Shown here: positions 1-11,687 of the stretch, in pieces
Layout of the letters: each line of letters begins with the position of its first letter
Position numbering within the stretch: the first letter of the stretch is position 1
DNA from: Ferrovibrio sp.
GTDB taxonomy: Bacteria > Pseudomonadota > Alphaproteobacteria > Ferrovibrionales > Ferrovibrionaceae
Reading direction: 5' to 3'
Length of the DNA stretch: 35,442 nucleotides
NCBI RefSeq assembly: GCF_017994015.1
Contig: NZ_JAGOLP010000034.1
Span: 1 to 35,442, forward strand
Translations under genes and position numbers: made by a program
The notes under the pieces: model-generated
Told to the model about the DNA's origin: nothing
The model's input: the letters and a program-made list of their open reading frames with translations, nothing else
Database searches by the model: none

Positions 1-784
1 GGCCATAACCCAGCGTGGTCGGCTTGGTGCTCTGGATGGCGTAATAGCCGCTCTCGCTGCTCTGGCGCTGCTTCTCCTTCGCCGCCCAAGCCTTCTCAGC
101 CTCGTTCAGCGGCGTGGTCAGCGGCGGCCGCAGCGGCACCATGTTGAGATGCAGCGCCGCCACGGCTTGCGGGAAATCGGCGCCGAGCCAGGAGGAGACA
201 ATCGAGCCCCAATCGCCGGCCTGCACAAAAAACCGCTTGAAGCCCAGCGCCTGCACCATCAGGTCATGCCACAAAGCCGCCACCTGGCGCGGGCTGATCG
301 GCTTATGCAGCGGCATCGAGAAGCCATAACCCGGCAGGCTTGGGCAGATCACGGTGAAGGCATCGGCCACGTCGCCGCCGAAGCGTTCCGGATGCGCCAG
401 GCGTTCGATCACGTCGATAAATTCAAACACCGATCCGGGCCAGCCATGGGTCAGCAGCAGCGGGCGTGGCCCAGGCACGCCATCGCCGGCGCCGCTGCCC
501 GGCTCGATCAGGAAATGCACAATCTGGTGGCTGCCGTCATCCGGGCGCGGCAAAGCCACGCGGTAATTCAGGAAGCCGTTAAGCCGTGTTTCCCAGTGGC
601 GCCAGTCAAAGCCATCGCGCCAATGCGCCAGCAGCCGGGCCATATAGGCGCGGTTGCTGCCATATTGCCAGGCGGCATCGTCAGGCTGGCGCGGCAGCCG
701 GCTATGCGCCAGGCGCTGTTTCAGATCGGCCAGGGTCGCTTCGGGAATATGGATCTGGTAGGCTTCAGGCTTGAACGGCGTCAT
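1..784 (-). CDS. Epoxide hydrolase-like alpha/beta hydrolase (C-terminus beyond window)
   Basis: The minus frame is open from an ATG at 784 to the window edge, giving about 261 residues of a protein usually near 380-400 aa. The first ~110 residues look like the epoxide hydrolase N-terminal (EHN) domain. They are followed by the oxyanion-hole motif HGWPGS and, further on, the nucleophile elbow QAGDWGS, whose Asp is the expected nucleophile. The acid and His of the triad lie outside the window. By family this is a soluble enzyme that opens epoxides to diols; the physiological substrate cannot be read from the sequence. A GGGAAG ribosome-binding site precedes the ATG. It is the last gene of the minus run starting at secA, 60 bp after the small exported protein. 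Confidence 0.85.
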   Translation of the reverse strand, partial: MTPFKPEAYQIHIPEATLADLKQRLAHSRLPRQPDDAAWQYGSNRAYMARLLAHWRDGFDWRHWETRLNGFLNYRVALPRPDDGSHQIVHFLIEPGSGAGDGVPGPRPLLLTHGWPGSVFEFIDVIERLAHPERFGGDVADAFTVICPSLPGYGFSMPLHKPISPRQVAALWHDLMVQALGFKRFFVQAGDWGSIVSSWLGADFPQAVAALHLNMVPLRPPLTTPLNEAEKAWAAKEKQRQSSESGYYAIQSTKPTTLGYG

Positions 785-824
785 GGCGCTTCCCGGCTGC
801 TATTCAGTTCAGCAAGCCATAACT

Positions 825-840
825 GGTGACTCCTGTCACC
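825..840 (-). other. Small intercistronic hairpin
   Basis: A perfect 6-bp inverted repeat (GGTGAC, 4-nt loop, GTCACC) lies between the small exported protein and the epoxide hydrolase. There is no T-run, so it is more likely an mRNA processing or stability element than a terminator. It could also be chance. Confidence 0.25.
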
Positions 841-844
841 TGTT

Positions 845-1132
845 CTACGGGCAGATGCTGCCGCCACGGGCATGGCATTCCAGCTTGCGCTCGGCCTGCT
901 CCAGGTCGCGGCGGCTTTGCTCGGCGGCATCGGCCAGGCAATCCAGATAGCGGTTCAGGCGTGAGCGATAGGCATTCACCTCCGACCGGCAATAGGCCAC
1001 GGCCTGGTTGTCGCTGCTGCTGCCCAGCCGTTCCAGGCAGAGCGGCGGCCGCGGCGGTTCGGCACAGCGCCGGCTCTGGGCGAGAACCGCCGGCGTCCAG
1101 AGGATCAGCAGCAAGGCCAGCAGCGGTTTCAA
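845..1132 (-). CDS. Small Cys-rich exported protein, unknown function
   Basis: About 95 residues. The N terminus is a signal peptide (Lys-Pro, then the hydrophobic stretch LLALLLILW, ending AVLAQ), so export is expected. The mature part has six cysteines, which could form disulfides in the periplasm, and a charged helical centre. I chose the TTG at 1132 because it overlaps the upstream TGA stop (TTGA) with GGAGG ten bases before it, and because it puts the signal peptide at the very N terminus. An ATG at 1177 in the same frame would add 15 unlikely residues. I do not recognise a family. Its place after the DUF2891 gene implies co-transcription. Confidence 0.6.
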   Translation of the reverse strand: MKPLLALLLILWTPAVLAQSRRCAEPPRPPLCLERLGSSSDNQAVAYCRSEVNAYRSRLNRYLDCLADAAEQSRRDLEQAERKLECHARGGSICP

Positions 1133-2166
1133 TCGCCCAGGCCCTCCACGGCCAGCGCGGCAAAGGTCGCCAGCCAATGCTCGCCGCCATATTCGCCGCT
1201 TTCCAGAAACGGCAGGCTGGCAGCTTCATGCTGGTCGGCCAGCCGCTGCAAGGTGCCATGGGCGGAATGATGCGGTGTCAGCGCCGCCGCAATGCCGCGC
1301 AGGCACCAGGCGCGCGAAAGGTTGAGGCCATCGAGATGCACACCCTTGGCATCCGAACGATCCGCCACCATCACCGGATGATACGGCCCGCCGGCACCAT
1401 GGAAATAGCCCGGCAGGTATTGCGCAAACCAGGCGGCGAATTCGGCGCCAGGCAGTATCTGGGCCAGCAAAAACGCAGCGGTCAGGCCGCCGGAAAGGAA
1501 ATCGTCGCCATTCGGTTCATACAACGCCGGATAATCCGCATCCTGGCCGTAATACCGCCGCGCCATGTTTTCCAGCGGGCCGGCAAGCTCGGCCTGGCCG
1601 GTGCTGCGGGCGTAATGCAGCGCCAGTAGCATGCCGAAGGCGGTGTTGAAATGTGTGCCGACACGGATCGGATAGGTCAGCTTGTGCAGGTAAGGCGGCA
1701 GCCGCTCCAGGATCACCAGTTCCAGCGGTTTCAGCGCGGCGCGCCAATCGGCGGCATGAGCCTGCGGCAAATGCTGCAATTCGGCGGCCAGCGCCAGCAG
1801 CCAGCCCCAGCCATAGGGCCGTTCATAGCCGGCGCGGCCCGGCGCCTGGAAATAGGCGGCTTCGGCCACGCCATGCTCGGCGGTCAGATGCGTGTCAAAC
1901 AGCGCCACGATCTGCGGCGCGATGGGCAGGTTGGGGAAACGCCGCAGGCAGCGCGCCAGCAGCCAGAAGCCATGCACGGCCGAATGCCAGTCATAACTGC
2001 CGTAGAAAATCGGATGCAGCGCGCGCGGCGGCAGCAGATCGGCCGGCCCGTTCAGCAGATGCGCCAGATGGTTGGGATATTCCGCCGTCAGATTGCGCAA
2101 CGGCAGCGCGGCGAAACGCAGCGCCTGGGTTTCTGTAAGGCCACCCTGGCGCTGCGTCATGCTCAT
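1129..2166 (-). CDS. DUF2891 family protein
   Basis: About 345 residues matching the DUF2891 family. Recognisable features are the [18 protein letters not shown] block near residue 65, the repeated aromatic/His-rich helices typical of alpha/alpha-barrel enzymes ([24 protein letters not shown]) and the C-terminal [15 protein letters not shown]. The family's biochemical role is not established; the fold type suggests a glycan-active or epimerase-like enzyme, which is inference. The chosen ATG at 2166 overlaps the secA stop as ATGA, indicating translational coupling; a second Met follows two codons later and an ATG at 2211 lies inside secA. There is no signal peptide, so it is probably cytoplasmic. 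Confidence 0.85.
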   Translation of the reverse strand: MSMTQRQGGLTETQALRFAALPLRNLTAEYPNHLAHLLNGPADLLPPRALHPIFYGSYDWHSAVHGFWLLARCLRRFPNLPIAPQIVALFDTHLTAEHGVAEAAYFQAPGRAGYERPYGWGWLLALAAELQHLPQAHAADWRAALKPLELVILERLPPYLHKLTYPIRVGTHFNTAFGMLLALHYARSTGQAELAGPLENMARRYYGQDADYPALYEPNGDDFLSGGLTAAFLLAQILPGAEFAAWFAQYLPGYFHGAGGPYHPVMVADRSDAKGVHLDGLNLSRAWCLRGIAAALTPHHSAHGTLQRLADQHEAASLPFLESGEYGGEHWLATFAALAVEGLGD

Positions 2167-4868
2167 TTGCCGTGGCAGTATTTGTATTTTTTGCCCGAGC
2201 CGCAGGGGCACAGCGCATTGCGCGGCGTGGCGCGCCAGGTATTCGGATCATTCGGATCAACCTGGGCCGAAGCCTGCACCGGGCGGGATGGCAATTGGCC
2301 GGGCTGCGGCTCGGCGCCGCCTTCCAGCAATTCGCCGCGGCTTTCCTGCATCGGCTGGCTGGGCCGGGCAAACAGATCGGCCGGCGGCTGTTCGGCGCGC
2401 ACTTCCACTCGCGCCAAAACGCCGGTGATATTCTCGCGCATACGCACCAGCATCTGCTCAAACAGCGCAAAGGCTTCGCGCTTGTATTCGTTCAGCGGGT
2501 CTTTCTGGGCATAGGCGCGCAGGCCGATGGCCTGGCGCAGATAATCCAGATGATGCAGATGCTCCTTCCAATTCTGGTCCAGCACCTGCAACAGCAGGCT
2601 GCGCTCGATCATGCGCATCAGGTCGGGGCCAAAATTGGCGGCCTTTTCGGCCATCTTGCGATCAGCGGCATCCTGGAGGCGTTCCAGGATTTCGGTATCG
2701 GCGATGCCTTCTTCCTTGGCCCAATCCACAATCGGCAGGTCCAGCCCGAACAGGCGCTGCACTTCGTCTTGCAGGCCGGCGGCATCCCATTGCTCGGCAT
2801 AGGCCTTTTCCGGGATATGGCGCGCCACCAGATTTTCGACGATCTCACGCCGCATGTCGGCGATGGTGTCGGCCACATTGTCGGTGCTCATCAATTCGAT
2901 GCGCTGCTCGTACACCACCTTGCGCTGGTCGTTCATCACATCGTCGAATTTCAGCAGCTGCTTGCGGATTTCGTAATTCCGCGCTTCCACCTTCTGCTGC
3001 GCCTTTTCCAGCGCCTTGTTGATCCAGGGATGGGTGATCGCCTCGCCATCCTTCAGGCCCAGCTTCTGCAACATGCTGTCCATGCGCTCGGAGCCGAAGA
3101 TGCGCAGCAGGTCGTCTTCCAGGCTGAGGAAAAAGCGCGAGGCGCCGGGATCGCCCTGGCGGCCGGAACGGCCACGCAGCTGGTTGTCGATGCGGCGGCT
3201 TTCATGCCGTTCGGTGCCGACCACGCAGAGGCCGCCAGCCGCCAGCACCTTGTCCTTCTCGGCCGCCACTTCGGCGCGGATCGCGGCGATCTTGGCCGCC
3301 AGCGCCTCGCCTTCCAGGCCCTCGGTCTCGGCCTTGATGCGCATCTCGGCATTGCCGCCGAGCTGGATGTCGGTGCCGCGGCCGGCCATGTTGGTGGCGA
3401 TGGTCACGGCGCCAAGCCGGCCGGCCTGGGCCACGATGCCGGCTTCCTGCTCGTGGAAGCGGGCATTCAGCACCGCATGCTGCACGCCCTTCTGGTTCAG
3501 CAGGCCAGACAGCACTTCGGATTTTTCAATCGACACCGTGCCCACCAGCACCGGCTGGCCCTTGGCGCGGCATTCCGCAATCACATTGGCGATGGCTTCG
3601 TATTTTTCCTGCGCGGTGCGGTAAACCTCGTCATCCTGGTCAAGCCGCTTCACCGGCACATTGGTCGGGATTTCCACCACGTCCAGGCCATAGATATCGC
3701 CGAATTCGGCAGCTTCGGTGGCCGCCGTGCCGGTCATGCCGGACAGCTTGGGATACATGCGGAAATAATTCTGGAAGGTGATCGAGGCCAGGGTCTGGTT
3801 CTCGGTCTGCACCGACACGCCTTCCTTGGCTTCCAGCGCCTGATGCAGGCCATCGGAATACCGCCGGCCTTCCATCATGCGGCCGGTGAATTCGTCGATG
3901 ATGATAACCTTGTCATCCTTCACGATGTAATCCACATCGCGGGTGAAGCTCTTATGCGCGCGCAGGGCCTGGTTGGCGTGATGCACCACGGCGATGTTGT
4001 CGATATCGTAGAGATCGGTATCGGCTTTCAGCAGGCCGGCCTGGCGCAGCAACTGCTCCATATGCTCGGTGCCGGCTTCGGTGAAATTCACCGTGCGCTG
4101 CTTCTCGTCCTTCTCAAAATCCTCCGCCGTCAGGCTCGGGATCAGCACATTCACCTTCACATACAGATCGGTGGTGTCTTCCGAGGGGCCGGAGATGATC
4201 AGCGGTGTGCGCGCCTCGTCGATCAGGATGCTGTCCACCTCGTCTACGATGGCATAGGCGAAAGGCCGCTGCACCATCGCATCGCGCTGGAACTTCATAT
4301 TGTCGCGCAGATAATCGAAGCCGTATTCGTTGTTGGTGCCATAGGTGATGTCGCAGGCATAGGCGGCGCGGCGTTCCTCGTCATCCAGGCCATGCACGAT
4401 CACGCCGGTGGTGAGGCCGAGGAAACCATAAACCCGGCCCATCCATTCGGCATCGCGCCGCGCCAGGTAATCGTTCACCGTCACCACATGCACGCCCTTG
4501 CCGGGCAGCGCATTGAGATACACCGCCAGGGTGGCCACCAGGGTCTTGCCTTCGCCGGTCTTCATTTCGGCGATCTTGCCGGAATGCAGCACCATGCCGC
4601 CGATCAGCTGCACATCGTAATGGCGCTGGCCCAGCACGCGCTTGGCGGCTTCGCGCACCACGGCGAAAGCTTCCACCAGCAGGCTGTCCAGGGTTTCGCC
4701 TTTTTCGAGCCGGGCGCGGAATTCAGCCGTCTTGGCCTGTAGCGCCGCATCATCCAGGGCGGCAATCTGGCTTTCCAGCCCGTTGATCGCCTGCACCTTC
4801 CTGGTGAAGGGGCGCACTGCGCGATCATTGGCCGAACCGAACAATTTCTTGGCGAGCGCGCCGAACAT
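2163..4868 (-). CDS. secA: Preprotein translocase ATPase SecA
   Basis: Complete 901-residue SecA, the motor that pushes unfolded preproteins through the SecYEG channel at the inner membrane. Visible landmarks are Walker [10 protein letters not shown] (residues 101-109), the DEVD box (209-212), the preprotein cross-linking region after it, [13 protein letters not shown] in the second motor domain, and the helical scaffold/wing. The C-terminal SEC-C zinc motif has Cys887, Cys889, Cys898 and His899 and binds SecB and phospholipid in the family. The start has AGAGGT six bases upstream. It is first in the minus run and diverges from dapE; a good -35/-10 pair lies 85-110 bp upstream. Confidence 0.98.
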   Translation of the reverse strand: MFGALAKKLFGSANDRAVRPFTRKVQAINGLESQIAALDDAALQAKTAEFRARLEKGETLDSLLVEAFAVVREAAKRVLGQRHYDVQLIGGMVLHSGKIAEMKTGEGKTLVATLAVYLNALPGKGVHVVTVNDYLARRDAEWMGRVYGFLGLTTGVIVHGLDDEERRAAYACDITYGTNNEYGFDYLRDNMKFQRDAMVQRPFAYAIVDEVDSILIDEARTPLIISGPSEDTTDLYVKVNVLIPSLTAEDFEKDEKQRTVNFTEAGTEHMEQLLRQAGLLKADTDLYDIDNIAVVHHANQALRAHKSFTRDVDYIVKDDKVIIIDEFTGRMMEGRRYSDGLHQALEAKEGVSVQTENQTLASITFQNYFRMYPKLSGMTGTAATEAAEFGDIYGLDVVEIPTNVPVKRLDQDDEVYRTAQEKYEAIANVIAECRAKGQPVLVGTVSIEKSEVLSGLLNQKGVQHAVLNARFHEQEAGIVAQAGRLGAVTIATNMAGRGTDIQLGGNAEMRIKAETEGLEGEALAAKIAAIRAEVAAEKDKVLAAGGLCVVGTERHESRRIDNQLRGRSGRQGDPGASRFFLSLEDDLLRIFGSERMDSMLQKLGLKDGEAITHPWINKALEKAQQKVEARNYEIRKQLLKFDDVMNDQRKVVYEQRIELMSTDNVADTIADMRREIVENLVARHIPEKAYAEQWDAAGLQDEVQRLFGLDLPIVDWAKEEGIADTEILERLQDAADRKMAEKAANFGPDLMRMIERSLLLQVLDQNWKEHLHHLDYLRQAIGLRAYAQKDPLNEYKREAFALFEQMLVRMRENITGVLARVEVRAEQPPADLFARPSQPMQESRGELLEGGAEPQPGQLPSRPVQASAQVDPNDPNTWRATPRNALCPCGSGKKYKYCHGK

Positions 4869-4951
4869 GCCATACCTCTGATTGTCGGCTGGGGTGGGCG
4901 TGGCCGGCAGGGCCGGAAACGCCAGGACAGGCCGAAAAAAGACCCGGGTGA

Positions 4952-4980
4952 GAGATAAGGGGCGGGGGCCGGTCTGTCAA
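4952..4980 (-). promoter_or_regulatory. Probable sigma-70-type promoter of secA
   Basis: On the minus strand TTGACA (4980-4975) is followed by 17 nt and then TATCTC (4957-4952). The -35 is a perfect consensus, the spacing is ideal and the -10 is weak. The predicted start near 4945 gives a leader of about 77 nt to secA. Confidence 0.5.
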
Positions 4981-5025
4981 CGCAAGCGGGCGTCGAATCG
5001 CCGTCAAACAGCCCTCCCGGCCCGG

Positions 5026-5054
5026 TTGACCCGCGCCCGATCAAAGGGTTACAT
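5026..5054 (+). promoter_or_regulatory. Candidate promoter of dapE
   Basis: TTGACC (5026-5031), a 17-nt spacer, then TTACAT (5049-5054), lying about 40 bp before the dapE start. The -10 match is poor, so this is a tentative call. Confidence 0.3.
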
Positions 5055-5092
5055 GCGGCGCATTCGTCCCACAGGGGCAAGGAGAACCAGCC

Positions 5093-6235
5093 GTGATCGA
5101 CCCTGTTGCCCTGGCGCAAGCCCTGATCCGCCGCCCCAGCATCACGCCTGCCGACCAGGGCGCGCTGGGTGTGCTGCAAGCCGCGCTGGAGCCGCTGGGT
5201 TTTGCCTGCCAGCCGCTGCGTTTTTCGGCTCCCGGCACGCCGGATGTGGATAATCTTTATGCCCGCTGGGGCCAGGCCGGGCCGAATTTCTGTTTTGCCG
5301 GCCATACCGATGTGGTGCCGGTGGGCGATCCGCAGGGCTGGACGGTTGATCCCTTCGGCGCCGAGATCATCGATGGCCAGCTTTATGGCCGTGGCGCCAC
5401 CGATATGAAAAGCGCCATTGCCGCCTTTGCCGCCGCCGCCGAGCGATTCCTGGCCGAACGCGGCGCCAGCTTCCAGGGGTCGATTTCGCTGCTGATCACC
5501 GGCGACGAGGAAGGCCCGGCCATCAATGGCACCGATAAGGTGTTGAAATGGCTTAAAGAAAAGGGCGAAACCCTGTCGGCCTGCGTGGTTGGCGAGCCAA
5601 CCAATCCGCTGCGCCTGGGCGAGATGATGAAAATCGGCCGGCGCGGCTCGCTCACCGCCCGTATCACCGTGCTGGGTATGCAGGGCCATGTCGGCTATCC
5701 GCATCTGGCGGATAACCCGGTGCCGCGCCTGATCACCATATTGCATGCCTTGCGCACCCGCCGGCTTGATCTGGGCAATGCGCATTTTGAGCCGTCGAAC
5801 CTGGAAATCACCACAGTGGATGTGGGCAATCCGGCCAATAACGTGATCCCGGCCCAGGCCCGCGCGGTGCTGAATATCCGCTATAATACCGAGCAGAATT
5901 CGGCCGGCCTGAAAGCCTGGATCGAAGGCTGCTGCGCGCTGGGCGGCGCAGAGGTGGAGGTGACGTTTGAGGATGGCGCCATGCCGTTCCTGACCCAGCC
6001 GGGGCGGTTTGTGGCGGCGATGGCCGAGGCGGTGGCCGAAGGCACCGGCCGGCAGCCGGAATTGAGCACCACGGGCGGTACCTCGGATGCGCGTTTCATT
6101 CAGGCCTATTGCCCGGTGGTGGAATTCGGCCTGGTCGGCCAGACCATGCACAAGGTGGATGAACGCGCCGCCGTGGCCGATATCCGGGCGCTGGCCGATG
6201 TCTATCTCGGCATGCTGCGGCGCTATTTCGCCTGA
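5093..6235 (+). CDS. dapE: Succinyl-diaminopimelate desuccinylase DapE
   Basis: A 380-residue M20 zinc peptidase matching DapE. It hydrolyses N-succinyl-LL-diaminopimelate to LL-diaminopimelate and succinate in lysine and peptidoglycan precursor synthesis in the cytoplasm. Metal and catalytic residues are in place: His71 and Asp73 (FAGHTDVVP), Asp104 (GRGATDMKS), Glu139-Glu140 (ITGDEEGPA), the VGEPTN stretch and a C-terminal His (GQTMHKVDE). The start is GTG at 5093 with AAGGAGAA about eight bases upstream. In many alphaproteobacteria dapE sits close to def-fmt-truA; here katG and a restriction-modification-like island lie between them. Confidence 0.96.
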   Translation: MIDPVALAQALIRRPSITPADQGALGVLQAALEPLGFACQPLRFSAPGTPDVDNLYARWGQAGPNFCFAGHTDVVPVGDPQGWTVDPFGAEIIDGQLYGRGATDMKSAIAAFAAAAERFLAERGASFQGSISLLITGDEEGPAINGTDKVLKWLKEKGETLSACVVGEPTNPLRLGEMMKIGRRGSLTARITVLGMQGHVGYPHLADNPVPRLITILHALRTRRLDLGNAHFEPSNLEITTVDVGNPANNVIPAQARAVLNIRYNTEQNSAGLKAWIEGCCALGGAEVEVTFEDGAMPFLTQPGRFVAAMAEAVAEGTGRQPELSTTGGTSDARFIQAYCPVVEFGLVGQTMHKVDERAAVADIRALADVYLGMLRRYFA

Positions 6236-6318
6236 GGTCTTAAGCTGGCGGTAACTCTCTGCGGGCTTTAATCCGGCGGATTCCGCCCGATTCGGCCGCC
6301 AGATTGCAGGATATGACC

Positions 6319-6921
6319 ATGGACCAGGTTCTCCGCCGCCGCTTGCTTGATCTGCTTGAGAAGGATACCCGCACGCGCCAGCAGGCCGCCGCCGATGGCA
6401 GCCTGTTCCAGGGTTATAACGAGGCCCTGCGCGCGGTGCATAACGAGAATGCCAAGGCGCTGGCGGAGATTGTTGATGCCGGCGACTGGCCCGACAAGTT
6501 CCAGGCCGGCGAGGATGGCGCCACCGCCGCTTTCCTGATTGTGCAGCATGCCATCGGCCTGCCGAATTTTATGCGCGCCTGCCTCGATCTGATGGAAGAA
6601 GCCGCCGAACGCGGCGGCGTGCCGCGCTGGCAGGTGGCATTGCTCACCGATCGTATCCGCATGCTGGAAGGCCGGCCGCAGGTATACGGCACGCAGTTTG
6701 ACTGGACCGTGGATGGCAAATTCGAGCCATTGCCGATAGAAGAGCCGGAAACCGTTGACCTGCGCCGCACCGCCGCCGAATTGGTGCCGATGGCGCAGGC
6801 GATAGAATTGCAGCGCAAGGAAAATGCCGAAATGGGCGGCAGCGCCCCAAGCCCAGGCGCCTGGCTCGCCCGCCAGCGCGAATTCGAAGCCTGGGCCAAG
6901 GCGGTGGGTTGGCGCAAGTAA
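6319..6921 (+). CDS. DUF6624 family protein
   Basis: About 200 residues. The pattern of a GDWP motif, then a Gly-Glu-Asp-Gly-Ala turn, WLIVQH-like FLIVQHAIG, a CLDLM helix, the LTDRIRMLEGRPQVYGTQF block and the C-terminal half fits DUF6624, whose function is unknown. No signal peptide or membrane segment is visible. Starts at TTG 6304, ATG 6313 and ATG 6319 are all in frame; I prefer 6319 because an AGG lies eight bases upstream. It follows dapE by 83 bp on the same strand and may share its transcript. Confidence 0.8.
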   Translation: MDQVLRRRLLDLLEKDTRTRQQAAADGSLFQGYNEALRAVHNENAKALAEIVDAGDWPDKFQAGEDGATAAFLIVQHAIGLPNFMRACLDLMEEAAERGGVPRWQVALLTDRIRMLEGRPQVYGTQFDWTVDGKFEPLPIEEPETVDLRRTAAELVPMAQAIELQRKENAEMGGSAPSPGAWLARQREFEAWAKAVGWRK

Positions 6922-6942
6922 GCGCTCCCGTCACAACAAAAC

Positions 6943-7038
6943 CCGTCATGGTACGCGAAGGCGTACCATCCACGTTTTTCACTTAACGGACCGGCAATAA
7001 AGCACTCGTGGATGGTCGGCCTACGCCGACCATGACGG
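6943..7038. repeat. Paired-hairpin dispersed repeat (REP/BIME-like), copy 1
   Basis: A 96-bp element made of two inverted hairpin units. Unit 1 is ATGGTACGC (6948-6956), loop GAAG, GCGTACCAT (6961-6969). Unit 2 is ATGGTCGGC (7012-7020), loop CTAC, GCCGACCAT (7025-7033). The outer ends CCGTCATGGT and ACCATGACGG are complementary, and the inner flanks ATCCACG and CGTGGAT mirror each other. A second copy of the same size and architecture lies at 17839-17933. It fills most of the gap between the DUF6624 gene and katG. Confidence 0.75.
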
Positions 7039-7123
7039 CTGTGATGTGAATGCCACCCCAATTGTTCCTGTTACACCCCATTCGGCGCCGCCAATCACTG
7101 TAATCGGAATTTTCCGTCTGCGT

Positions 7124-7148
7124 CTAGTTTAGAACGATGCTAATCTAG
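7124..7148. promoter_or_regulatory. 25-bp palindrome upstream of katG, Irr/Fur-family box candidate
   Basis: An imperfect palindrome of form CTAG-n-TTAG-n-A-nnn-T-n-CTAA-n-CTAG. The core TTTAGAA-cga-TGCTAAT (7128-7144) resembles the Irr (ICE) box of alphaproteobacteria as I remember it, TTTAGAA-N3-TTCTAAA, matching 12 of 14 positions. It lies 67 bp before the katG start, a suitable position for an operator. Irr and PerR are Fur-family regulators that link haem, iron and peroxide responses; which regulator binds here is inference. Confidence 0.4.
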
Positions 7149-9408
<2,260 letters not shown>

Positions 9409-9468
9409 TATCGCGATTTGCAGCCGATTCGGCTTTATCCGCAAGGGCAAGACCCGCGATGGCGCGCG

Positions 9469-9540
9469 TTACGGCTGGCGCAGGCGCTCGAGTTGCTCCG
9501 GTGCAAAGGGAAGCAGGCTTTCGGGTTGGAAGTAGACTGA
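9469..9540 (-). pseudogene. Possible 3' remnant of a convergent gene
   Basis: The GC-rich stretch just right of the katG terminator ends abruptly near 9540. On the minus strand it reads about 20 codons of protein-like sequence (VYFQPESLLPFAPEQLERLR, then Gln-Pro) into a TAA at 9471-9469. It could be the tail of the gene lying next to katG in the donor genome, cut where the low-GC cargo begins. I cannot assign it to a family. Confidence 0.25.
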
Positions 9541-9627
9541 TTGTTGTTTTCGTTGATGTTACAGGCAATATGCCAGAGCTAAATACAACTTGGCCTCGGC
9601 ACATTAAGGGGCTCTGAGGGGTATCAA

Positions 9628-10854
9628 ATGGAATTGATGAACCAGCCATTCTCCGGGCAGCTTGGGAATCGTCTGATCGAGTTGTTGGATTCGGGTGACT
9701 TCCATACCCTGAATATCGCCGTCGCCTTCGCCAAAAATAGCGGTGTGCTAAGGATAAAGAACGCCCTTGAAAAATTCAGGAAAAGCGGGGGAAAAGTAAA
9801 TGTCTACGTGGGGGTCGATCTTGGCGGGACGTCCTACGAAGCTCTCACCGCTTTGCTTTTGTATTCGGATACGCTGAATGTCGTACACTCTGAAAAAGGC
9901 CAAACCTTTCATGCGAAAGTCTATCAATTTTTGGGATATGCGAAGGGCCTGCTAGTTGTTGGTTCACACAATCTAACGGGAGGCGGTCTATGGACCAACT
10001 TCGAAAGCTCGACATTCATCCCCCTTGAGGGATCGAATGCCAGCGTGGCGCACATTCAAGCTGGAATGGATGATTTCCTTACGAAATTAAAGTTGCTTGG
10101 CGACTCCATAATGTCCATTGAAGCGCAAGAGGATGTGGAGAAACTTCTTCAAAACGGCTACGTTATCAAAGAAGTTATAGAGCAAGTCCGGCAGTCGAAA
10201 GCGGCGAAGAAAGATGGAACCCAAAAAAGGCTATTTGGATACGGGGTTAAAGCTAAACTTCCGCATTTGCCCAAATCGACAGGTCAAGGAGTTGCCACAG
10301 TTTCTCCTACTCTCCCGGCATTGGCCATGGTTCCTGATGAAGCTGTGGGCAAAACTATCTGGTTTGAGACTAGTCGCATGACCGGCGGTTCAAGGAATAT
10401 ACTAGATTTATCGATGAAATCCCTTGTGATGAGCGGAGACCCCAGCGGTACCAAGTTCGACCTGGGCGACCCTAAATTTATGCGCGGGGGGGTTGAGTTT
10501 TTTGGTCTGAACCCTGCAAATACCAAGCACACCAAGCACATTACGCTTAATTTTGAAGGTATTGATTATTTTGGAAACATGATCCTTTACCCTACTGGGA
10601 ACAAAGCAAACGGCACTTGGCGACTCCAGATAAAAGGAAGCAATTCATCTAATACCAAAATCACTGACGCGTTCAGGGCTAAAGGCGAAGAATTCTACTT
10701 GGTTAAAAAAATCGTCACCTTCACGGAAATTGAGGCGGGCTATTACTTCATGTCAGTGTTTCCGGAGGCTGATCTGCCGAGTTTCGAGGCCGCGTCACAA
10801 ATTCTGGCGCGAAATGGAGTCACAGGTAATTCCAGAAAGCTCGGCATCATCTAA
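9628..10854 (+). CDS. Phospholipase-D-type nuclease, probable restriction endonuclease
   Basis: A 408-residue protein. Residues 1-130 form a PLD-like nuclease half-site: His95 and Lys97 in TFHAKVYQF, then VGSHNLTGGG (112-121) and Glu126. This is the arrangement of NgoFVII- and BfiI-type restriction enzymes, which use one HKD motif per subunit and need no metal. The C-terminal half (from about residue 230) is a separate domain that may be the B3-like DNA-recognition domain of such enzymes; that part is inference. It has GAGGGG before the ATG. It converges on the methyltransferase genes, and its TAA overlaps the next gene's stop (CTAA). Low G+C marks it as imported. A non-restriction PLD nuclease remains possible. 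Confidence 0.75.
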   Translation: MELMNQPFSGQLGNRLIELLDSGDFHTLNIAVAFAKNSGVLRIKNALEKFRKSGGKVNVYVGVDLGGTSYEALTALLLYSDTLNVVHSEKGQTFHAKVYQFLGYAKGLLVVGSHNLTGGGLWTNFESSTFIPLEGSNASVAHIQAGMDDFLTKLKLLGDSIMSIEAQEDVEKLLQNGYVIKEVIEQVRQSKAAKKDGTQKRLFGYGVKAKLPHLPKSTGQGVATVSPTLPALAMVPDEAVGKTIWFETSRMTGGSRNILDLSMKSLVMSGDPSGTKFDLGDPKFMRGGVEFFGLNPANTKHTKHITLNFEGIDYFGNMILYPTGNKANGTWRLQIKGSNSSNTKITDAFRAKGEEFYLVKKIVTFTEIEAGYYFMSVFPEADLPSFEAASQILARNGVTGNSRKLGII

Positions 10855-11687
10855 AAGCGGCTGATCCATTCTTGATGTTTGCCTTTTCGAGCCCCACTGA
10901 TGCCTCCTTTCGCTCCACCGAAATCGAGCATAACTGCCTCGCTGTTCAATGGCACTCCCTCTGAAACAAATAGAGGGGCCTCACTGACATCGCGGAACTT
11001 TCTTATGAATGAGGTAACATCAAAGCCGAAGGCATATCCAGTCGTGTCCTGGTATGGCGGATCTACATACACGACCGAGTCATTAGGAATGGGGCAGCTG
11101 AGGATCGCCATGATATCCGTGTTTAGGCAATTTGCGCCCTTCATGTGCTGTGCAAGGATACCAATGCGGCGACGCAGTTCCGTCGGAGAGGGTTGCATCG
11201 GATTGGCGGGGCTGCGGCGTATACTGGTTGCCGTCGGCTGCCAGAAATCCCTAAAGCAAGCATTCGCCCAGCGTTTACCGTTCAGCCAAATTTGCTTGCC
11301 ACCGAAAGAGCATGCCTGAAGCAACGGGTAAAGTTCAGCTTCGTGCTCGCCCACTGGGAGTGCGGAAAGAGCCGACATGTGAGCCTTGAAGTCGTGGTTA
11401 TCAGTCGGCAATTCTGACAGAAACTGATCAAAAACATCCATGTCAAATGTGCCAGAGCAAATGGCGGTCCAGAAGGCGCCCCAAGAGCTTATATCGAGCA
11501 TACAAATTCGAGATGGCTCAACGCCCCTCTTCACGAGTTCGATCGACACTGCGGCGGAGCCGCAACATAGATCGTAAAATCGCGAATTCGGGCCGGGTTT
11601 TGTCTCGAGAAGAAGGTCTACGATCTGAGCTGCGACGCGCTGTTTGCCACCTTGATATGCGCACGGCACCCGCATTTGACTAATCAT
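10851..11687 (-). CDS. D12-class DNA adenine methyltransferase
   Basis: A 278-residue protein with the Dam-like N6-adenine methyltransferase layout: an N-terminal QGGK (12-15) in place of the usual WxGGK, the S-adenosylmethionine-binding motif FYDLCCGSAAVSIEL (37-51), and the catalytic DPPY (209-212) within VVYVDPPYQDTTGY. The variable region between them (about 60-200) is the likely target-recognition part. It starts by an ATGA overlap with the EcoRI-type methylase gene, so the two are translationally coupled. Its stop overlaps the stop of the convergent nuclease gene. In the context it should protect host DNA from that nuclease, perhaps modifying one strand or one version of the site. Confidence 0.85.
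   Translation of the reverse strand: MISQMRVPCAYQGGKQRVAAQIVDLLLETKPGPNSRFYDLCCGSAAVSIELVKRGVEPSRICMLDISSWGAFWTAICSGTFDMDVFDQFLSELPTDNHDFKAHMSALSALPVGEHEAELYPLLQACSFGGKQIWLNGKRWANACFRDFWQPTATSIRRSPANPMQPSPTELRRRIGILAQHMKGANCLNTDIMAILSCPIPNDSVVYVDPPYQDTTGYAFGFDVTSFIRKFRDVSEAPLFVSEGVPLNSEAVMLDFGGAKGGISGARKGKHQEWISRF

Noticed and set aside
2172..4742. Very long plus-strand ORF (856 codons) opposite secA
   Set aside because: It is an antisense shadow created by GC-rich third positions of secA; no family resemblance and His/Ala/Gly-biased composition.
4604..6151. 515-codon minus ORF spanning dapE
   Set aside because: Runs antisense to dapE and continues into the shifted start of secA; composition and context show a shadow frame.
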